DNA of 9,312 nucleotides from positions 1 to 9,312 of the forward strand of contig CAZXYF010000123.1 in the NCBI GenBank assembly GCA_964644705.1, read 5' to 3'. The translations under genes and the position numbers were made by a program. Position 1 is the stretch's first letter; each line of letters starts with the position of its first letter. Under the pieces are notes generated by a model. That model did not search any database and was not told the origin of the DNA. It was given only the letters and a program-made list of their open reading frames with translations. This document shows positions 5,752 through 9,312 of the stretch, in pieces. The stretch comes from CAZXYF01 sp964644705. GTDB taxonomy: Bacteria; Planctomycetota; Brocadiia; SM23-32.

Positions 5752-7659
5752 ATGAGTGAACTGCTGGATTCCATAGACAGTCCTGAAGACCTGCGCATGC
5801 TCACCACCAGCCAGCTTGCCAGCCTTGCGGACGAAATACGCGCATACATCATTGACGTGGTGGCCTCTACGGGCGGCCATCTGGCAAGCAACCTGGGGGT
5901 TGTCGAGCTGACCCTGGCGTTGCATTACTGTCACGATTTTCTGCGTGACCGACTGGTGTGGGACGTGAGCCATCAGGCCTACACCCATAAAATCATCACC
6001 GGACGACGTGATGCGTTTCCCACCCTGCGGCAAAAAGGGGGGATTAGCGGTTTCACGAACAAAGAGGAGAGCCCCTACGACGCTTTCACCTCCGGGCATA
6101 CCGGGACCAGTATCAGCACCGGGTTAGGCCTGGCCTCCGCCCTGGAGTTCCGACGAGAAGATGCCGATGTGGTGGCGGTCATTGGTGACGGAGCCATCGC
6201 CAGTGGAATGCCTTTCGAAGCAATGAATCACGTTGTGGAGGCCGATGAGGATCTGCTGGTGGTGCTCAATGACAATAAGATGAGCATATCGCCATCCGTT
6301 GGTGGTGTCGCGCATTACCTGAGCAAAATCCGTGCGAGTGGCCCGTATGTTGGGATGAAGAAGGAGGTCAAAGATCTGGTAGGACGCTGGGGCTCGGCGC
6401 TGAAAACAATCGACGGGCTCTACGACCGAGTTTCGGAGGGGATCCAGACCGCGCTGACACCGGGCGGACTGTTTGTGGAGCTGGGATTCGATTACTACGG
6501 ACCGGTGGATGGTCACGATGTGGATGAACTGGTGGATGCGTTCCAGCACATGAAGAACATCGATGGGCCGGTGCTGTTGCACGTGATCACGCAGAAAGGC
6601 CACGGTTTCGAGCCGGCACGTGAGGATCCCACCGAATACCACAGCAGCGGGACCTTTGAGCTCAAGGATGGCGAGATTGTCTGCGCAACCGACGGGAAAG
6701 AGGGGGAGGGCGAGGCGTTGGAACCCGAACCGGAACACTGTTCCTGGTCGGAAGTGATGGGGAACGTACTGATCGAAGAGGCAGCAGACGATCCGCGGAT
6801 ATGCGCGATCACCGCCGCGATGTGTGGAGGAACGGGGCTGACTGGATTTGCTGAGGAATATCCGGATCGTTTTTATGATGTGGGCATTTGCGAACAGCAC
6901 GGCGTGGGTTTCGCCGGGGGCCTGGCCACCGGCGGGATGCGCCCGGTTGCCTGCATTTATTCCACGTTTCTCCAGCGTGCCCGCGATCAGATCTTCCACG
7001 ACGTTGCCCTGCAGGAAGTGCCGGTGGTTTTCGGCGTTGATCGCGCCGGGTTGGTCGGGAATGACGGAGCCACGCATCACGGACTTCACGATATCGCCTA
7101 CTTCCGGGGTCTGCCGGGCGTCGCCGTAATGGCGCCGGGCGACGCCGTCGAGCTGGAACGAATGGTGCATCTGGCGCTGAAAGCGGACGATTCGAGTGCG
7201 ATTCGTTACCCCCGTGAAAAGGTCTCTCCCGAACCCCTTTTCCCGCCGGAAGAATTCGACATTGGCGAAGCCAGAATCCTGCGCGATGGAGAGGACGTGG
7301 CCATCATAGCCTATGGGGCCCTCGTGAAGCGAGCCATGGACGCCGCGGAGGAGCTGGCCGAGGACGGGATGGATATCACCGTGGTCAACGCGCGCTTTGC
7401 GAAACCGGTGGACCGAGAGACCATCCGGGGAGTTATAGAAAGCCATTCCGCCGTGCTTCTGGCCGAAGATCACGCTCGTGCGGGCGGTTTTGGCTCCGCC
7501 GTGCTCGAGGCAATGGTGGAGGAGGGGGTTGATCTGTCGAACGTCCAGATTGCGGCTGTGCCGGATCGATTCATCGAACACGCCTCACGTGAGGATCAAT
7601 TCGCGGAACTGCGGCTCGACGGCTCCGGATTGGCCGCGCGGTTGCGGAACCTGCAGTAA
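5752..7659 (+). CDS. dxs: 1-deoxy-D-xylulose-5-phosphate synthase
   Basis: DXS condenses pyruvate and glyceraldehyde 3-phosphate to DXP, using thiamine diphosphate and Mg2+, as the entry to the MEP isoprenoid pathway; DXP also feeds thiamine and pyridoxal synthesis. The 635 residues are full length (E. coli has 620). The catalytic set is intact: H43 in GGHLASNLG, H74 in VSHQAY, R93 in RQKGG, the ThDP motif GDGA (145-148) to NDNKMSIS (173-180), E381 in GICEQHGVGF, Y403 in IYSTFLQ, R431 in DRAG, D438 and H442 in NDGATHHG, and R488 in YPR. The C-terminal transketolase domain runs from about 514. Oddities: GHTGTS for the common GHSSTS, RARDQ for RAYDQ, and an acidic linker near 316-328. The ribosome site is weak (GAGAG, 11 bp). 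It lies just after nrnA and appears to be the end of that unit. Confidence 0.95.
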   Translation: MSELLDSIDSPEDLRMLTTSQLASLADEIRAYIIDVVASTGGHLASNLGVVELTLALHYCHDFLRDRLVWDVSHQAYTHKIITGRRDAFPTLRQKGGISGFTNKEESPYDAFTSGHTGTSISTGLGLASALEFRREDADVVAVIGDGAIASGMPFEAMNHVVEADEDLLVVLNDNKMSISPSVGGVAHYLSKIRASGPYVGMKKEVKDLVGRWGSALKTIDGLYDRVSEGIQTALTPGGLFVELGFDYYGPVDGHDVDELVDAFQHMKNIDGPVLLHVITQKGHGFEPAREDPTEYHSSGTFELKDGEIVCATDGKEGEGEALEPEPEHCSWSEVMGNVLIEEAADDPRICAITAAMCGGTGLTGFAEEYPDRFYDVGICEQHGVGFAGGLATGGMRPVACIYSTFLQRARDQIFHDVALQEVPVVFGVDRAGLVGNDGATHHGLHDIAYFRGLPGVAVMAPGDAVELERMVHLALKADDSSAIRYPREKVSPEPLFPPEEFDIGEARILRDGEDVAIIAYGALVKRAMDAAEELAEDGMDITVVNARFAKPVDRETIRGVIESHSAVLLAEDHARAGGFGSAVLEAMVEEGVDLSNVQIAAVPDRFIEHASREDQFAELRLDGSGLAARLRNLQ

Positions 7660-7667
7660 GGGACTTT

Positions 7668-7685
7668 CCACCTCCTGAACGGTGG
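7668..7685 (+). other. Short hairpin after dxs
   Basis: CCACC (7668-7672) and GGTGG (7681-7685) form a 5-bp stem with an 8-nt loop 8 bp after the dxs stop. A competing pairing is GGAACC (7648-7653 region, in the last dxs codons) with GGTTCC just after the hairpin. There is no T-run, so it is not a classic intrinsic terminator on its own. Confidence 0.3.
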
Positions 7686-7690
7686 TTCCA

Positions 7691-7738
7691 GGGGCGAACG
7701 AGATTATTTGGGAGAACCTTGTTCTCATCATTCGCCCC
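7691..7738 (+). terminator. Two-tier stem-loop between dxs and sulfatase, possible terminator
   Basis: An outer 8-bp repeat, GGGGCGAA (7691-7698) and TTCGCCCC (7731-7738), encloses a perfect 6-bp hairpin GAGAAC-CTT-GTTCTC (7712-7726). This is the strongest RNA-like structure in the window. It is followed by CCATTTT rather than a continuous T-run, so intrinsic termination would be weak. It may instead protect the dxs transcript 3' end or separate dxs from the sulfatase promoter. Confidence 0.45.
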
Positions 7739-7749
7739 CCATTTTCACG
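7738..7749 (+). repeat. CCCATTTTCACG repeat, copy upstream of the sulfatase
   Basis: This exact 12-mer begins 44 bp before the sulfatase ATG and overlaps the last base of the stem-loop. The identical 12-mer occurs at 9298-9309, just after the sulfatase. Its position suits a promoter or operator element; see the matching finding. Confidence 0.5.
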
Positions 7750-7769
7750 AACAAAATTCTAACCATTTT

Positions 7770-7775
7770 GAAGGA
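7770..7775 (+). promoter_or_regulatory. Ribosome binding site of the sulfatase gene
   Basis: GAAGGA lies 6 bp before the ATG at 7782. Directly after it, TGA at 7776-7778 is in frame with the sulfatase, so translation cannot begin further upstream in that frame. Confidence 0.65.
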
Positions 7776-7781
7776 TGACTT

Positions 7782-9251
7782 ATGGCTTCTGATGAACAAC
7801 GCCCAAATATTATCGTGATGTACGCTGATGATCTGGGATTCGGCGATGTCAGCTGCTATGGTGCTTCGGAGATTCCGACGCCGAATATAGACCGTCTGGC
7901 TGATGACGGTGTGCGTTTCCACCAGGGCTATGCCGCGGCAGCCACCTGCACTCCGTCCCGCTACAGCCTGCTGACGGGGTCGTATCCGTGGCGCAATGAA
8001 CGGGCTCAGATACTCGCCGGTGATTCCCCGCTTATTATCGAGCCCGGCTCCCCCACTCTGCCCGGCATGTTGCGGGACGCCGGATACTCCACCGGAATCG
8101 TTGGCAAGTGGCACCTGGGAATCGGAGACGGTGACCCGGATTGGAACAGGCCGCTTCCCAATGTTCCTCTTGATGTCGGTTTCGACGAGTCGTACGTCAT
8201 GGCCGCCACCAACGATCGGGTGCCCTGCGTGTATCTGGACGGTCGGGAGGTTGATGGTCTCGATCCGTCGGATCCGATCCAGGTGACATACAATCCAGAC
8301 GACCCCTTCCCGGGCGAGTTGACCGGGCGGGACAATCCGGAACAACTCCGGATGCGGTACACTCATGGGCACGACAACACGATCGTGAATGGCGTGAGCC
8401 GTATCGGTCATATGACCGGCGGCGAGTCGGCGTTGTGGACGGATGAAGAGATGGCGGAGGTGTTTCTGAACCGCGCGACGACCTTTGTGGAAGATCACCG
8501 GGACGAGCCGTTCTTCCTGTATTACGCGTTGCATCAGCCGCACGTGCCCCGTCTGCCGAATCCGCGGTTCAAAGGCGCCACCGATCTGGGGCCGCGCGGA
8601 GACGTCATCGTGGAGATGGACTGGTGTGTGGGACAGATGCTGGATGAGTTGGAGCGGCTGGGATTGGATGAGAACACCATCGTAATCTTCTCCAGCGATA
8701 ACGGTCCCGTGCTGGATGACGGATACGAGGACATGGCCCGGGAATTGAGCGAAGATCACGATCCGGCGGGCCCGCTCCGTGGTGGTAAATACAGTATGTA
8801 TGATGGGGGCACGCGCGTGCCGTTCATCCTGCGCTGGCCCGAACAGGTTGAAGCGGGGGAGAGCAACGCGCTGGTTTCCCACGCCGATTTCTACGCCTCA
8901 TTCGCCTCCATGCTCGGTGTGGACCTGGCGCCGGATGCCGCTCCGGACAGCTGCGATGTGATGTCAGCATTGAAGGGCGAATCCGAGGAAGGCCGTGAGG
9001 AACTGGTGGTTGAAGGTGTCGGCGCCAATACGGTTCTCCGGCAGGGTGATTACACCTACATCCCGCCGCACGACGGACCGCGGTTCATGGGCAATACCGG
9101 AAACGAGTTGGGGAACAGCCACTGGGAACAGCTGTATGACCTCTCGGAGGACATCGGTCAGATACGCAACATCGCCCCGGAGAATCCGGAAAAAGTGCAG
9201 GAAATGGCCGACCGGCTGGAGGAAATCCGGGAGAGTGACGGCACCCGCTAA
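7782..9251 (+). CDS. S1-family sulfatase (arylsulfatase-like), cysteine type
   Basis: This enzyme hydrolyses sulfate esters using a formylglycine made from an active-site cysteine by a maturase, which is not encoded here. The 489 residues cover the complete fold. Visible active-site elements are D16-D17 in YADDLGFGD, the modification motif CTPSR (C56, R60) followed by LLTG, K109 and H111 in GKWHLG, H251 in HQPHVP, D306-N307 in SSDNGP, and K336 in GGKYSMYDGGTRVP; the C-terminal LYDLSEDIGQIRNIA is also typical. No signal peptide is present: the product begins MASDEQRPNIIVMYADD, and an in-frame TGA 3 bp before the ATG excludes a longer start. Most relatives are exported, so this one is probably cytoplasmic. 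The substrate cannot be read from sequence; sulfated glycans are common substrates in this family. Identical 12-bp repeats flank the gene. Confidence 0.94.
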   Translation: MASDEQRPNIIVMYADDLGFGDVSCYGASEIPTPNIDRLADDGVRFHQGYAAAATCTPSRYSLLTGSYPWRNERAQILAGDSPLIIEPGSPTLPGMLRDAGYSTGIVGKWHLGIGDGDPDWNRPLPNVPLDVGFDESYVMAATNDRVPCVYLDGREVDGLDPSDPIQVTYNPDDPFPGELTGRDNPEQLRMRYTHGHDNTIVNGVSRIGHMTGGESALWTDEEMAEVFLNRATTFVEDHRDEPFFLYYALHQPHVPRLPNPRFKGATDLGPRGDVIVEMDWCVGQMLDELERLGLDENTIVIFSSDNGPVLDDGYEDMARELSEDHDPAGPLRGGKYSMYDGGTRVPFILRWPEQVEAGESNALVSHADFYASFASMLGVDLAPDAAPDSCDVMSALKGESEEGREELVVEGVGANTVLRQGDYTYIPPHDGPRFMGNTGNELGNSHWEQLYDLSEDIGQIRNIAPENPEKVQEMADRLEEIRESDGTR

Positions 9252-9297
9252 GCGGATCTTTATAAGTATCCTAATGTTTCAGCCCAATTTTATGCAT

Positions 9298-9309
9298 CCC
9301 ATTTTCACG
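9298..9309 (+). repeat. CCCATTTTCACG repeat, copy downstream of the sulfatase
   Basis: This is the second exact copy, 47 bp after the sulfatase stop and 3 bp from the window edge. The rest of the gap 9252-9312 holds no gene. If the spacing of the first copy is conserved, a plus-strand start codon would be expected near 9342, outside the window. Confidence 0.5.
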
Positions 9310-9312
9310 CTA

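Noticed and set aside
6124..7581. 485-codon open frame on the minus strand opposite dxs
   Set aside because: It lies wholly inside the intact dxs gene, has no recognisable domain, and is a typical mirror frame produced by GC-rich third positions.
7728..8882. 384-codon open frame on the minus strand opposite the sulfatase
   Set aside because: The plus strand encodes a complete sulfatase with every catalytic motif; the mirror translation is His/Arg/Pro-rich and resembles nothing known.
1..9312. CRISPR arrays, tRNA or rRNA genes, insertion sequences, phage genes
   Set aside because: I looked on both strands and saw no regular spaced repeats, cloverleaf T-loop patterns, transposase motifs or phage-type proteins.

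Overview
The window reads as a stretch of an ordinary bacterial chromosome, GC in the mid-50s by eye, with a housekeeping block next to the start of a more accessory region. The proteins are Asp/Glu-rich, especially the DXP synthase and the sulfatase. A cysteine-type S1 sulfatase sits next to a non-mevalonate isoprenoid gene. This would fit a marine or halophilic member of the PVC group (Kiritimatiellota, Lentisphaerota or Planctomycetota), but that is an inference from gene content, with no rRNA or marker gene to confirm it.

Layout. Bases 1-808 hold no gene I can recognise, only a weak hairpin near the left edge and one doubtful plus-strand ORF (451-831). Bases 809-3374, minus strand, are a complete high-affinity metal (probably zinc) ABC importer, transcribed binding protein, then ATPase, then permease (znuA-znuC-znuB type). 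The last two genes overlap by 8 bp. A promoter-like site with an imperfect dyad lies just upstream of znuA. A 300-bp spacer follows, then a COG1926-type phosphoribosyltransferase on the minus strand (3675-4319).

From 4670 everything is on the plus strand. A DHH/DHHA1 phosphoesterase of the NrnA type (4670-5704) is followed after 47 bp by dxs (5752-7659), probably one transcription unit. The gap between the phosphoribosyltransferase and nrnA is a divergent promoter region with TATACT-like -10 elements on both strands and an inverted repeat just before the plus-strand one. After dxs comes a 122-bp spacer with a strong two-part stem-loop, then a complete sulfatase gene (7782-9251).

Functionally the genes cover zinc uptake, turnover of short RNAs or cyclic dinucleotides, the first committed step of the MEP pathway, and sulfate-ester hydrolysis. 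They do not form one evident pathway. The most interesting non-coding signal is an exact 12-bp repeat, CCCATTTTCACG, found just upstream of the sulfatase and again just downstream, at the very edge of the window. It may be a shared upstream element of neighbouring genes. The sulfatase also has no signal peptide, and an in-frame stop 3 bp before its ATG rules out a longer N-terminus. I found no CRISPR array, transposase, phage gene, tRNA or rRNA, and no clear evidence of a new multi-gene system.
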